Source: Xylogone sp. PMI_703
Taxonomy: Eukaryota; Ascomycota; Leotiomycetes
Length of the DNA stretch: 64,000 bases
Assembly: GCA_021399445.1 (NCBI GenBank)
Contig: JAJTUQ010000003.1
Coordinates: forward strand, 1,116,001-1,180,000
Reading direction: 5' to 3'
The notes under the pieces were generated by a model that saw only the letters and a list, made by a program, of their open reading frames with translations, made no database searches and had not been told where the DNA came from. The position numbers and the translations under genes were made by a program. Of the stretch, positions 11,058-22,841 are shown one piece after another. Within the stretch, counting starts at the first letter, position 1, and the number at the start of each line of letters is the position of its first letter.

Positions 11058-13129
11058 GTTGACGGTTGCTTGGCCCTCTTCCGTCACGTACTGCAAGCGT
11101 GGAGAAAGATGTGGATTGCTATTATCTGGATCGGGGCGATGAACTCATCTTTATATCCAGTTCTGCGGTTCGTCCCATAACGACGTCTGCCATCATGAAC
11201 GCAGGCAAACAGCAGCAATTCGGGATGACGAAAGAGAAAGAGACGGCATGCTGTGTACTCCCAGACTGCTTCTAGACTCACGGGAATGCTCCATCTGGGG
11301 CTCTTTGGCGTGGACGTAATGAATGCGTCAGAGCGAAGGAAAGGAATATATCGCCAGCTTGGATCGTCAACGGCACGTCACAGGCAGGTCCCAGCAGGTG
11401 TTCCAATCAAACACATAGCACGGAATAAGCTCAATTGGTAGTTCCACAGGGATCCATGTAAGTAGCTTCTTACTGTGTATCGTGGCACTGAATAAGGTAG
11501 GAGCAATCAGTGCCCATCATGACAGGTGGATCTCAGCGGCAGTTGTCTGGGCCTTTGCTTTTTGCACGTTCGAGGCCGTCGAGACCGTCTCGACCGCGTA
11601 GGGATCAAGACGTTGCATTCGGCGGAGAATTTTAGAGTTCCTTAATCCGACGTACGCAATCCGTACGTCAATGAGAAATTGAGAATTGCTTTCTCGCCGC
11701 TGTGCTCATGACGTCAGCCGTGTCGCACCGCAAGGCTGCAAGGCTGTGTGATGCGGCAAGGCTGAGGTATCTCGACGAGTATCTCTCTCAACGGAATGGG
11801 CTCGCTGCCATAATAATATAGCGCGGTTGCGAAGCAGCGCACGCAGTAGAGTGGAGGATATCCAAACACCCCTAGATAGATGTCTTCGTGCGAAAACACC
11901 TTTTCTGATTACCGTATGAACTCGATTCTGTCCGGCAGTTCGTAGCATGCGGCCATAACAATCGGTTACTAATCTGAGCCAGTGGTGATTCAGTCAGCCG
12001 TGGATTTAAGTTGTGCTTATCTAAATTTATGCAAATTATACATGCATGATTCGGTTATTATTAGCCTGGAAGACTTACTGCAGTAATATAGCTGATCTAG
12101 AATTTTGGTGAGAACGAAATATAGTGGTAGTTTTAAATAAAGATGTTTTTTCAATTACAAAGTCTTCAGATTGTGTATTTGTAAACTTGAGTGTAAAGTA
12201 TATGTCGTAAAATGAGTAATAATTAGTTCTGCTCTGTGATAACAATTTGGCAGCAGTACCTTTACCCAATTCGCCTTTTACTGTACCTCTCCGTTAGTAC
12301 TATCCTTTTGCTAGTGTATGTGAATATTTGTAACTATGTATCATGCCGCTAGTGGCAATGGCACTGTTTGAAAGTCATAGTCAGCCTATGTCAGAAGAAA
12401 CTGTGTAATAAAAGCATCAGCTTGCTTGCAGATTTGAATATTGGCCTGGTGTTTACAGTATAAATGGCTTGAGACAGTGCCGGGCTGTAGCGCATACTGG
12501 CAGCTCTCGCTAGTGCAGAGTAATATACCAAACTCCACATTGAGTGCAATCCACGGCTCAAGCGCCAGCGGCAGTTGGCAGCAGCAGTCTTGTTTTGGGT
12601 TTAGTCATGTTTTTAATCCGGGTATTATTATAGTTAAGTAGATGATTAATAAGAATATTCTATATCTCTATTCGTTATTCAATAGTGTCAAGGATTATGA
12701 TACAGTGGTTAGGCTGGAATGCATATAGATTGTGTGATATGTGACTCAAGTTATTGCTCTGTATGTTGTTACTACATTGATCCTTAAATGTAATATGAGC
12801 CCCACTAATTGCGTTAATCTAGCCAATTATGTTATAGTATATCTCCATTGAACCACGAATGGAGATATGGAATAAGATTAGGTCAATCCTCTGATACGTT
12901 ATACTAACATCAGCTCTTACAACTTCGGAACCTTTATCTGCCTGAACGTAGATATCTCTTTATCTGTGGAAGAGGTTTCGAGGTAGACTGTGTAGTTTGA
13001 ACTAGTAAACCCCTACAACATCACTGGGCGTCAGTTCATCTATCCTGGAAATTATTTGGAGAACGTAGAAATGTTATAAAAAATCTAAGATTATTTCCAG
13101 AAGAAAATATTCTAAAATAATGTTTAAAT
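11058..13129. other. Intergenic, no gene seen
   Basis: About 2 kb separating the Rds1-like gene from the alkaloid-type cluster. It holds only short frames without family resemblance. It becomes AT-rich from about 12000 and again near 13060-13160. I see no tRNA, transposase or ordered repeat. Confidence 0.5.
11150..11155 (-). promoter_or_regulatory. TATA-like box of the Rds1-like gene
   Basis: TATAAA on the minus strand (TTTATA on plus), 93 bases before the ATG at 11057 and 54 bases before the in-frame ATG at 11096. Confidence 0.45.
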
Positions 13130-14546
13130 CTAATTGGGAACTTTATCACTTACGTTAAAATTTGTATTACATACGGTCGTATAAGCTGTTATGTAACCGT
13201 CAGATTTTAATCATCTTACTGTTCCGAGAAATAACAAAGTTTATTAGAGTATAGCTCAAATTGACGACTTACCTCCCATATCTTTAAAGACGAGCCAGTC
13301 TCCAATGTCCACCGCCTGGCCGAGCATGCACTCCCTATTAACACAGTCATTAGAGTCGCAGCTCCGTCCCCATATGGAGCATTTGAAAAACTCCTCGCCG
13401 GCCTTTTGCTCATACCACGTACCCTTGCGGATCACGGCAATCGGAGTAAAGTTCATATTGACGATAAAGCGCATCATAAAGTTGCTGTATATCCCGTCGT
13501 TGATATAGACGCGAGTGGGCGGCTCCTGGCCAAACAGAGTAGCATTCTTTCTCAGTGCGATAACTTTCACGGCCAAGTGGAAGGGGCTGCCAGAGAAAAA
13601 GGTGCCCGGCTCAGCGATTACTCGCAGACCTCCTTCTTCCTCTTGGGTTTGAGGGAAGCACTTGGCAATCGCAGGCCGGACCGCTGCGGCGATATCTTGA
13701 AAGGTGTTGTCCGTGTAGCCGCCGCCTACGTCAAGGACGTTTGGGTTCAGGCCCAGCTCTCGGGCGTGGGCAAAGACTTCGGCTGCATCTTGGATACCGC
13801 GCGTATATGCTGTAGCTTCGATAGCCACGCTGGGAGCTGAGGATCAGATTAGAAGGAGGGGAATAGTGGAATAGAGGGGACAGCAAGACTCACCTGCATG
13901 GAAACTAACACCTGCCAATCTCATCCCGAGCTCCTTGACGAGGCGGACAAGTCCTAGGAAGTCCTGGCGAGCGGCGCCAAACTTGGTGCCCAATGGATCG
14001 ACATTGGTAAAGTCGTCGGCAAAGATACGCAGGACCACGCTTGCTTCGGGATAATGAACCTTGAGCTTGTGAAGCTCACATTCATTGTCGAAAGTGATCA
14101 ATGAAATCCCTATTTTTCGGCATAGCCCTAGGGATGCAAGGGGCTTGCAGGGATGGGTAAAGATAATGCGCTCTGCAGAGATGCCCAAGGACAGGATCAA
14201 CTCAATCTCCTCGGCCGAGGCACAGTCAAACCCGGCACCGCAGGACGCCAAGGTCTGGAGCAGCTGTCGATCGTAGCTGCTCTTCACAGCTAGTTCCAGT
14301 AGAGTTTAGCCTCCTATTAGTCGAAATACAAAATACTGTAAATAAATTAGTTGAATACTTACCGAAAAAGGGCGTAACATCCGGGAGAGCTTCCTTCCAC
14401 ATAGCCCACTTGCGAATAATGTCACTCAGGTCAGCAACATAGAACGAGGCCTCGGACGCTGGAAGCACACTTCCAACCGTGTTTTGATTCTCAATCAGCT
14501 TGACATGCTTTTCAAACGCTTTCCTTACTGCAACAGCGACGGCCAT
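13130..14546 (-). CDS. Ornithine-decarboxylase-family PLP enzyme, LolD-like
   Basis: Four exons on the minus strand, 14546-14363, 14289-13894, 13836-13273 and 13185-13130, give 399 residues. It belongs to the alanine-racemase-fold (group IV) PLP decarboxylases. Visible are Lys64 in FFAVKSS, which forms the Schiff base, the phosphate loop DVGGGY near 229-234, EPGTF near 269 and Cys353 in GRSCDSND, the catalytic Cys-Asp pair of ornithine decarboxylase. The end reads AYTTVCNTNFN, the normal family terminus; a further short intron there would change only the last few residues. The protein is shorter at the N-terminus than housekeeping Spe1 enzymes as I recall them. Its place next to LolE/T/F/C/O-like genes suggests a LolD-like decarboxylase of specialised metabolism. 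A plain putrescine-forming paralogue remains possible. A TATATA lies at 14647-14652, about 100 bases upstream. Confidence 0.85.
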
Positions 14547-15383
14547 TGCTGCGATTTTGAATGTCTGGGTAGATGTTCTAAGGTAATGCAATCTTGATGA
14601 AAAGCTAAGTGAATCTGATAAGACGAGTTTACAATGCATATCTACATATATAGGCGGAGAATCGGGTCGGACGAGGATATAGCAACTTCCAAGCCTTGAA
14701 GATGTGTTCTCCATAGTGAAGCAACAAGCAGACCGGTCAGCCCGAGCGGCAATGTCAGTGGCACTCACGCAAAGGTAGCTTTGCATATAACTGCTACACA
14801 ACGTAGTGCATGTCTCTAGCTAATGCAAGCAGCTGGAAAGTGACTGGCACCGCATATCAAGGTCTGCTGATGCCACAACTCTGGCACGGTATATGCGGTG
14901 AGACGTAAAAGATATGACTAGGTAGCTGAATCACGCGAAAATCCCTTAGGGCGCCGGAAGAGGAGAGGCCGCCTTATGCTGCCGTTGGGGGGTAGTTTCG
15001 TTGGGTCAAGGCTTGGTGCCGCTCCCGAAGAACAATTCGCATATGCATTTCCTGCTGCCTTAACAAACTGTCGTCCGCCACCGTATACAGCCAGTCGTGT
15101 GTCAGCTCAGCTTGGTGCTACAAGTACTTAATGCTTTGATACTGAGCTCAATTTCAAGTCTATATACATATGAGTTCAATACAACTGCCAAGAAAAAGAA
15201 ACCCGAGAGATTCGACCAGTCTTCAAAACAACCACTCCCTCAAACACTTGAATACCTCTCTTTCTTCTCCCTTTGCTTTGTCCTATTTTAAATATTCAAT
15301 TGTTGATTGCCTTTTTCATTTTATACTAGTGACACCAAGGGCAGGTCCACCTATCTCCTTTTATTGAGTTCCATAAGTCTGCA
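14547..15383. other. Divergent promoter region, LolD-like gene and P450
   Basis: 837 bases between two divergent starts, with no coding frame of note. A TATATA at 14647-14652 serves the minus gene. I found no clear repeated operator shared with the other cluster promoters. Confidence 0.4.
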
Positions 15384-17142
15384 ATGGCCATTTATAGCTT
15401 TCTAGGCTTGGGTGCGGTGGTATATTGCATTTCTCTCGCACTTTACCGCCTCTATTTGCACCCACTTTCAAAGTTTCCAGGCCCCAGTGTTGCGGCTGTC
15501 ACTCTTTGGTATGATATCTACTTCGATATAGTGAAGAGAGGGAAATTTTCGGCGGAAATCGAAAGAATGCACCAAAAATACGGTCAGTAGTATATTTGAC
15601 TCACCTGAGCCCTCCCAAAATGGCAGCCTTGTAATTAGCTCTTAAATTTCTGGCTAACGACTTATCAGGGCCGATTGTTCGCATTAATCCCAACGAGCTA
15701 CATATCTCTGATCCTGAATATCTCGGCGAAATTTACGGATCAACAAAGCGTATCCGAGACAGATACCAACCTTGGACCGCAGGAGGCGCACTTACGTCTG
15801 TAATCGCAACCATTAGTCACGAGCATCACCGCCTTAGACGGGCAGCATTGAGTCCGTTCTATACCAAACGCTCGGTCAGAGACTCGGAACCCATGATCCG
15901 CAAGAAAGTCAGAACCCTGACAACTCGTTTACAAGAAGCATTTCAAACAGGTGAAGTAATCCGTATGGACGCAGCATTCGTAGCCCTCTCACTGGATATC
16001 ATTTACAAATACTGCTTTGCCGGAGAGATCGAGTTGTTGCTAAGAAAGGACTTTGCTCTTGAATGGAGGAATGCTTTAATGACGTCCGCTGAGCTTGCAA
16101 AGGTTTTCAAACACCTCCCATTCTTAAGACACGCTATGCCAAGAGCTCTGCTGGCGAAATGGCTAGGACCTTTACTTGACTGGCAATCCCAATGCAGGGC
16201 ATCTGCTGAGAAGGTATTGAATGAGTTTGAAAGTAAGAAGGACGGTGACCAGACAAAGTACAAGACTATATTCCACGCTATCCTAGACAGCGATCTCCCC
16301 CCTCAAGAGAAAACCCTGGACCGATTAAGTGATGAAGGCCAAATCCTTTTAGGAGCTGCTGCTGAGACAACTGGTACATCTCTGACAAAGACGATCTTCC
16401 ATTTACTCCAAATCGAGAACGAAGCCAAACTACAGAGGTTAAGAAAGGAGTTGAAGAGCGTGATGCCCGAGCCAACTTCAAATCCAAGCTGCTTGGTCCT
16501 CGAGCAACTACCTTACCTAGTAAGCTCGACATACATCCTTAAGTTACTGGCTAACTATTTATTCTTAGTGCGCTGTTGTATCGGAAGGCCTGAGACATCA
16601 ATATGGTGCTACGACACGCATATCAAGAGTGGCGAAGGAAGAGGTAATGAAATACAAAGACCAGGAGATCCCAGGTGGGGTAAGTACGATCTACCCACAT
16701 AGATATAGAGCGAGAAATTAAGTTCTTATGCGGTGCAGACGCCCATCAGCTCAACACCTTACATAATACTTATGAACCCTATTATCTTCCCTCACCCAGA
16801 AGAATTCTTGCCTGAGCGATGGCTTCTTGAGAACGGAGAATACAACCGCGGCTTGGAAAAGTACTTAGTAAGCTGGGGAAAAGGTCCTCGACAGTGCATA
16901 GGCATAAAGTAAGCTTTTATCTATCTCTTACTAGACACCATAAACTAAGTATAATAAAAACTGTTAGTCTTGCCTATACAGAGATTTTCTTCGCTATTGC
17001 GATGATTTTTCGGAGGTTTGAAATGCGACTTTACGAGACGGATTTTGGAGACGTGAAGATGGTGCATGATTTCTTCATGGGGTATCCTGCGTTGAATTCG
17101 AAGGGTGTAAGGATTATTGTAACCGGCGAGATTAATGAGTAG
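15384..17142 (+). CDS. Cytochrome P450 monooxygenase A
   Basis: Five exons (15384-15582, 15669-16519, 16569-16679, 16739-16908, 16968-17142) give 501 residues in one continuous frame. An N-terminal membrane anchor (about residues 3-22) is followed by [10 protein letters not shown], the hinge of fungal microsomal P450s. The I-helix reads GAAAETTGT, the K-helix EGLR (ExxR), the PERF-type motif PERW and the haem loop [10 protein letters not shown] with Cys440 as the iron ligand. The usual Phe of the haem loop is Trp here, an accepted variant. The N-terminal region resembles the trichodiene-oxygenase-like branch of fungal P450s. It lies next to the LolD-like gene, so oxidation of the cluster product is the simplest guess. 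It is not clearly a LolP counterpart. Confidence 0.88.
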
Positions 17143-17570
17143 AATGGATATTTGTTTCGGAAGCAACAAACGGGGAAGCGGTAGTGTCGTTAAACAAGGG
17201 AACAAAACGCGCGCGGCGTTGTGGCAATTGTAATAGAACTGGCCATAACATACGCACAAGTCAATTTGTATTAAAGACCTCTGAAGAATACAATGACAAT
17301 TTCAATAAAGTTGATCCGACGTGTTTCGATTGAGTTGTTGTGGTTCTTGTTACAGTGTCAAAATTTTGATGCTTTCACTATGCACTGACGCTACCTTAGG
17401 GTGCTTGTATAGTTGCTCGAGGATATGCCCGCGCCCAACTAGTTACCCTACGCCGTTGACCTCAATATCAATTTGCGAATACTCTCGAAGTCTCGAGTTT
17501 TTCGCCATTCTAGAGGAATTCGTCTTGGATCTTAGTCGCTAAGGAACTTGCTATTTCTTGACTGGCCTTA
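17143..17570. other. Convergent intergenic, nothing recognised
   Basis: 428 bases between the 3' ends of P450 A and the GNAT gene. No feature was recognised. Confidence 0.4.
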
Positions 17571-18487
17571 CTAAAGACGACTTCGTATATTACCTTTCTC
17601 CCTTTGCCCCTTCTCCATTCCTCTCGCCGGTCTTACCATACATGTTTCCATATATTCCTTCTTTCCAAATGCTCCTTCTCCCTTCCCCTCTAACTCCAAG
17701 ACCACTCTGTCCACCTCCACGAATCCAAAGTGCTCATAGATCGGTTTCCCAACCGGACTGGCTTCAAGATACAACTCACACCCATCCGCATCCGCATCTG
17801 CCCTGTCAATGAGCCATCTCAGCAACTGGCCCGCAGCACCCTTCCCCTCATACTCCGGCCTCGTGGATAAAAATCTCATGTACCAATGCTTTCTCCCTTT
17901 CATATGTCTCTCATGCGTATCGATTAATAAGTTGAAGAAATAGTTCGCGGCTTTTTCGTCGGATCCAGCCGGCCAGGCAGGAGGCGTGGTCTAAGACATT
18001 AATTAGTATCGCGAGAGCAGAGAATTTGAGAAGAGACTCTGAGGGTTATAAGGTATCTCAAGAGCTACATCTATTCCTCCGCCATTCCGCTTGCTACTCC
18101 TTAGATACTCCTTAGATAACATTCAACCCCAAGAGTCCCTATCCACAATTAGCTCGCAAGGATTTAGCGTACCTCAACAATAGCATTAGGATCATCCCAC
18201 CGTGCCCATGAGACGATGGGTTGCCAGGGGATAGAAGAGTCGTATACACAGAGAAAGTGAGAGTTGGGGTTCTTGATATCATTGGAAAGGGAAAAACGCC
18301 ACCAGTCGTATGAGGCTTTGGTATAGGGATAGACGAGACTGGACCAAGGGTTTTTGACGAAAGAGGAGAGATAGACTTCAGCAAGAGCGTCTACATCTGC
18401 TGGTGTTGCTTTGCGGAGTATGAGGGGGTGGGAGGCGTTGAAGTGGTTGTCTCGTCGTGAAAGGAGTTTGTTGTCTGCTGGCATCAT
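17571..18487 (-). CDS. GNAT-family N-acetyltransferase
   Basis: Two exons, 18487-18173 and 17990-17571, give 244 residues. The intron is long for this window (182 bases) and contains a short duplication of the form AAGGAGTATCTAAGGAGTA. Two ATG codons stand side by side at the start; I used the first. The N-terminus LRKATPADVDALAEVY is the typical first strand and helix of GNAT enzymes. The acetyl-CoA loop appears as RPEYEGKGAAGQLL, and the end ASPVGKPIYEHFGFVEV is the conserved GNAT C-terminus. These enzymes transfer an acetyl group from acetyl-CoA to an amine. Within this cluster it is a candidate for acetylating a 1-aminopyrrolizidine-type amine, alongside the hexapeptide enzyme at 34.6 kb. 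It could also be an unrelated general acetyltransferase. Confidence 0.82.
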
Positions 18488-19275
18488 AGTCAGGTTCTTG
18501 CTAGTTGTTGAGTTTACGGAGAGATGGAGGTGGAGGCCGGCTAGGATTGGCAGGTCCACCTTTTACATGACTACTCAGGTTTTATAAATGTATTTATTTG
18601 GAAGAAGCCACCCTAGGCAGATGGAAAAGGGGGTAAGAGACTACCTACCTAGTTTGTATATCACGGCATACTCCTACAGCCACCGGTAATCGAAACATCT
18701 GCGGTGGTACTCGCTCGTGGAACATAAATCTTTTGTCCAATGGGCTCACTATTATCGTGGTTGATTATTGTAGCTCGTAGATAAAAAATTACTCCGATTC
18801 TTATCGCTGCTTTTAGGCTATTGACCGCTCTAACGTGCTGATGGATTTTTTCCCATAAAAAATTCGTAAAATTACACCTTTTTTAAAATTATATAAATTT
18901 TTTATTAAAAATAAAACTTTTTATATTATATAAAATATACTGATTCTACTATTAATTTTAAATAATTATATTATTTATGTTCACTAGCTTCGGTCCTGCC
19001 AAGTGCTTGGTAACTAGCTCCTGTCTCACTCCCCGTGCCCATTCAGCCCCTATCTCAGCTGTATCTTGGTTCAGTAACAAAGCTGCAGCTACGCTGCGAG
19101 CATAATAGTTCTAACTCAGTGACCTGACAGTCAAATAGAATTTTAATCTCTTAACCCATTTCACTACCTGCAAAACGAGAGTTGTTCCCTTCCAGCCTAC
19201 ATATCCTGATCACACCCAAACAGATCTTTAATCTTGCTGGATCGCTACATTATCTCTATACCTTGAATACCTAAT
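18488..19275. other. Intergenic with AT-rich island and left copy of a repeat
   Basis: Positions 18840-18975 are almost pure A/T. Within it, 18864-18893 matches 21453-21482 exactly over 30 bases, so the transporter gene lies between two direct copies. Confidence 0.6.
18864..18893 (+). repeat. Direct repeat flanking the Atg22-like gene, left copy
   Basis: A 30-base sequence beginning TCGTAAAATTACACC is identical to 21453-21482, and similarity extends a few bases upstream (CCATA..AAAT). Both copies sit at the edge of AT-rich islands on either side of the transporter gene. Confidence 0.75.
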
Positions 19276-21198
19276 ATGGACTCACTACCTACCCTAGACA
19301 TCAAACCCGAAACTGCCCCAGATAAATTCGACGAGCGTTATCGCACGACAAAGAAGGAGATTTATGCTTACTATAGGTGTGTTTGTCACGGAATGAAGAA
19401 ATAGGGCAGCTAATCATAGCGTCCTGTGGCAGCTACTACATTGGGAGTAATGGGCTCACACTGTTCAGTACGTCCGGTTATGTTTTTCTGCTGCCCCTCT
19501 AGAAACATGAGCTCACCACGCACTACTTATTAGACTTTGCTCCTTCAGCATTCCAGAACCTGCTCAGTCAGGCCGCGGGGGACAGCGGCTCACTACTCTT
19601 CGCCGGCAAAATCCGGTCCATCAACAGCATCGTGCTTCTCAGTAACGGCATCTCGTTCGCCATTCAGGTCGTCCTGTTCCTCATCATCGGCAGCTTTGCG
19701 GACTTTGGCAACTGGCGACCCAGCATCCTGATCGTACAGTCGATCTTGGCCTACGCGATCGGTTTCGGCTGGCTGGGTGTCCACGACGAGAACAAGTGGC
19801 GTATTGCTACCGGGCTGTACATTGTCGGCCTGATTGTCTACCAGACCACATTTACCTTCTGGAATGCCGCCTTCCCAGGTCTCGCGCGCAACACACCCGA
19901 GATGAAAGACAAAGCTGACGCCTATGAGGCTGGGACCATCACCCGCGACGAGTACAACTATGCCGATAGTCTGATGCGCAGTCAATTGGCCAATGTTGCC
20001 TTTATCATACAGTCCCTGGCTGAGATATTCATCCTAGTCATTATCATCGGCATTATGTTTGGTTTGAAGGTCAAGGAGAACGATGCCAACAACAACTGGG
20101 GACTTAGCGTTATCATCGCCTTTGGTTCTGCCGTATGGCTCATCGTCTCGTTGCCCTGGTTCTTTCTTGAGAAACGTCGTCCGGGACAGGATCCTGGGAA
20201 ACGATCCATCATCGTTGCGGGGTTGTTGCAGACTTGGCACGCTATTAAGACCATCTGGAAGCTCAAGCAAAGTCTTGTATACCTGATCGGTGAGGGCTGG
20301 TCCCAAGGAACCCCGGCGGCATTACTGTGTGGTTAACGAGGGCTGCAGGATACTTTTTACTGGGAGACTCCCTTAACACTACCTTCACTGTTGTTACTAC
20401 CTTGCAAAACACCATCGTCGCTTACAACGCCCTTCAACTAACATACCTCCTTCTTTTAGGAATCGCTGCACAGGTGAGTTTTGACATTTTCCTTCGGACG
20501 TCGATTTGAGGAAATGAGGCTGATTTAGCATTCCACCAAACAAAGGGCCTAGGCGTTTTGACGTATTGGTGGTGCCAAAAGCGGTTCAAGCTCGGGAACA
20601 AAACTATGTTCAACATTGTTGCAATCACCATTGTCGTTCTCGACGCTTGGGGTATGATTGGTATATGGACTAACCGGTAAGAAAGTTGTCCAAGCAGTTT
20701 TATATTAGGGCTAATTTGAAGTGTAGGTTCGGATTCCACAACCTGTGGGAGTTTTGGGTGAGAAGCAGCTCTTTCTTCTTGAATTCTGTTTTACCATACA
20801 AATTTTGATACTTACTCTACACGCCGCAATAGCTTTTCCAGGGATACTTCGGGTTGTTCGTCTGCCCGTGGTACAGCTACTCGCAAATAATGATTTCAGA
20901 AGTCACTCCCCGCGGTCACGAGTTTCTCTTTTTCAGCTTATTCAGCATCGTCGGCAAGACATCGTCTTTTATCGGTCCCCTAGTCTCTAGCGCTATCATC
21001 AATAAGTCCAATAATAACTGGTCCCCGTTCTACTTCCTATTCTCGTTGAGTCTAGCTAGTTGTGTAGTTTTAGTATTTTTTATTGATCTCAAGAAGAGTC
21101 AGACTGAGCAGGAGAAGTTCTTGATAGACAAAGCAAGAATACTTGAGGGAGAGGCTGGAGGCTTTCGAGTTCAGAATCAGCAAACGAAAACAGGATGA
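19276..21198 (+). CDS. Atg22-like major facilitator transporter
   Basis: Seven exons (19276-19376, 19433-19467, 19534-20289, 20349-20473, 20546-20676, 20727-20757, 20842-21198) give 511 residues. The N-terminus (TTKKEIYAYYSYYIGSNG, then NFAPSAFQNLL) and the later segment EVTPRGHEFLFFSLFSIVGK are hallmarks of the Atg22/vacuolar-effluxer branch of the major facilitator superfamily. About eleven to twelve hydrophobic segments can be counted. The best-known member exports amino acids from the vacuole. Fungi carry many related paralogues, and some sit in metabolic gene clusters. Here it may move an amino-acid-like precursor or the final amine between compartments. The short second exon (35 bases) is supported by exact phase and by the conserved sequence across it. 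Confidence 0.85.
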
Positions 21199-22061
21199 TT
21201 GAGAGAGGAGTGTTACGAACTACAGTATAACACGTGGCCACAAATAGGGTGTAGCAGGAAGATCTTTACATCATTAGATAGGTGTGATCGCAAGCTCTCA
21301 CCAAGGTTTTGGGAATGGCAAAGGAACGGCGGGAATATTTTGCGGCTCTTTTGGTTTTGAGAAACATCCCGAGACATACACATGCAATTGTTTCAAGGGG
21401 GATCCCTACGTACCAACCACTCTAATATGCCGACCAACTTTTACCATATAAATCGTAAAATTACACCTTTTTTAAAATTATAATAAATAATAAATAATAA
21501 ATATGTATTTTAACATTTACTGAATTTTATATAGTTATATCCCTTTTATATTTAATTCTTTATACTTTATTTAATTATTATTAAAATTATTTATAAAACA
21601 ACCTTTTATTTATCTCATTTGAAATTATATAATCATTAATGTAAGTATATAAATAATGGACTTAATTTTATCGTAAAATATTATAATTATATATAATCTT
21701 TTCGTTAAACTTAAACAATTTACAGTTTATCAGTAATAAACAATAATATATTATTTTACTCCTAGCTCATTCATTCCTTAATGCATAAGATAATCCTTTA
21801 AGCCCAATTTTCTTTTTAATTAGTTTGGTACGAATACCACTTGTCTTGGTACCTCCTGCGCCCCTAGAACCAATACTTCACCCCTTGACCTTAGCCCTTC
21901 TCCAAATCCAAAGCCCTTCTTCTGCCAGGTACTATTCTTATGAATGAAATCAAGTTTCCAGAAACTGAAGAGTCTTTAGATTTGCGTCGCCGATACTACT
22001 TCTTCGACCCAAGCTAATTAGCCCGACACAGTTAGTTCGAAGTCTCCGAAGCATCATCCAT
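21199..22061. other. Intergenic AT-rich island with right copy of the repeat
   Basis: 21450-21780 is extremely AT-rich with simple AAT-type runs near 21480-21505. No gene was found. Confidence 0.6.
21453..21482 (+). repeat. Direct repeat flanking the Atg22-like gene, right copy
   Basis: Identical over 30 bases to 18864-18893. See the left copy. Confidence 0.75.
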
Positions 22062-22841
22062 TTAATCGCCTAGAAAGAGAGGAGAAGGAGCCTTACCATT
22101 TTCCGGAGGACTGTGGATCAACCTGTGCGCATAAAACTTGTCGCGCAAATCGGGTTGGGACACGTCGAAGTGGTAAGTACCGAAAACTGCAGCGCGTCTA
22201 TGGTCCGTCCCGTTAGGCGCCACCCGATGCGCCATGCTTTCGCTAAAGATGAGAATGTCTCCGGCCTCGAGGAGCATAGGAACGAACTCCTTGCCTTCCA
22301 GCCACGCCGGCTCAATGCGGCCATCTGTGGAAATGGGGACGGCCTCCTTGTGCGAGCCCGGAACGAACTCCAAGCAGCCATTCTGGATAGTGTGGGCATC
22401 GACGGCGATCATCATCTCCACAAACTCTGGTGCGAACAGAGAATAGGCGGGCAGATCAAGGTGTGGTACTGCTCCCTTGCCACCCGGCAATTTCCAGCCG
22501 ATCTCGTCCTTGAAGAGGATCATTTCTCGACCCGTCAGCGCCCGAAGCAGAGAGAGGGGCCTATCGCCCGCAAGTAAGTCCTGCATAGGAGGGCAGTACT
22601 CGATGAGTTTCTCAGTGCCCCAGAGTAGATGCTTGCCACCCGTCGTTTCGTAATAGTGCCGCCATTTCCCCTTGTCTAAACCCCACTGGAAGATGTTATC
22701 CACCGAGCGCTGCAGCTCGGCTAGGTTTGGGCACAAGCCGTGTGCCTCTAAAGGTAGGCGAAGATATCCGTTATTTTGATAAAATTCAATATCATGGTTG
22801 GAGATGCCGACTCTGCAGCGAGAGGAAACATCAATGGTCAT
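22062..22841 (-). CDS. PhyH-type Fe(II)/2-oxoglutarate dioxygenase, LolE-like
   Basis: Single exon, 259 residues from the ATG at 22841 (complement of 22839-22841). A longer frame starts at 22940 but adds a hydrophobic stretch not typical of the family, so the internal start is preferred. It is a phytanoyl-CoA-dioxygenase-like (PhyH) protein. The iron triad is His127 and Asp129 in VPHLDLPAY plus His205 in ESMAHRVAP, and Arg215/216 would hold 2-oxoglutarate. The opening [14 protein letters not shown] is the standard PhyH N-terminus. PhyH enzymes hydroxylate or rearrange small molecules. The length and fold match LolE of the loline pathway, and the gene is divergent from the LolT-like gene. The precise step of LolE is not settled to my knowledge. 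Confidence 0.9.
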   Translation of the reverse strand: MTIDVSSRCRVGISNHDIEFYQNNGYLRLPLEAHGLCPNLAELQRSVDNIFQWGLDKGKWRHYYETTGGKHLLWGTEKLIEYCPPMQDLLAGDRPLSLLRALTGREMILFKDEIGWKLPGGKGAVPHLDLPAYSLFAPEFVEMMIAVDAHTIQNGCLEFVPGSHKEAVPISTDGRIEPAWLEGKEFVPMLLEAGDILIFSESMAHRVAPNGTDHRRAAVFGTYHFDVSQPDLRDKFYAHRLIHSPPENGKAPSPLFLGD

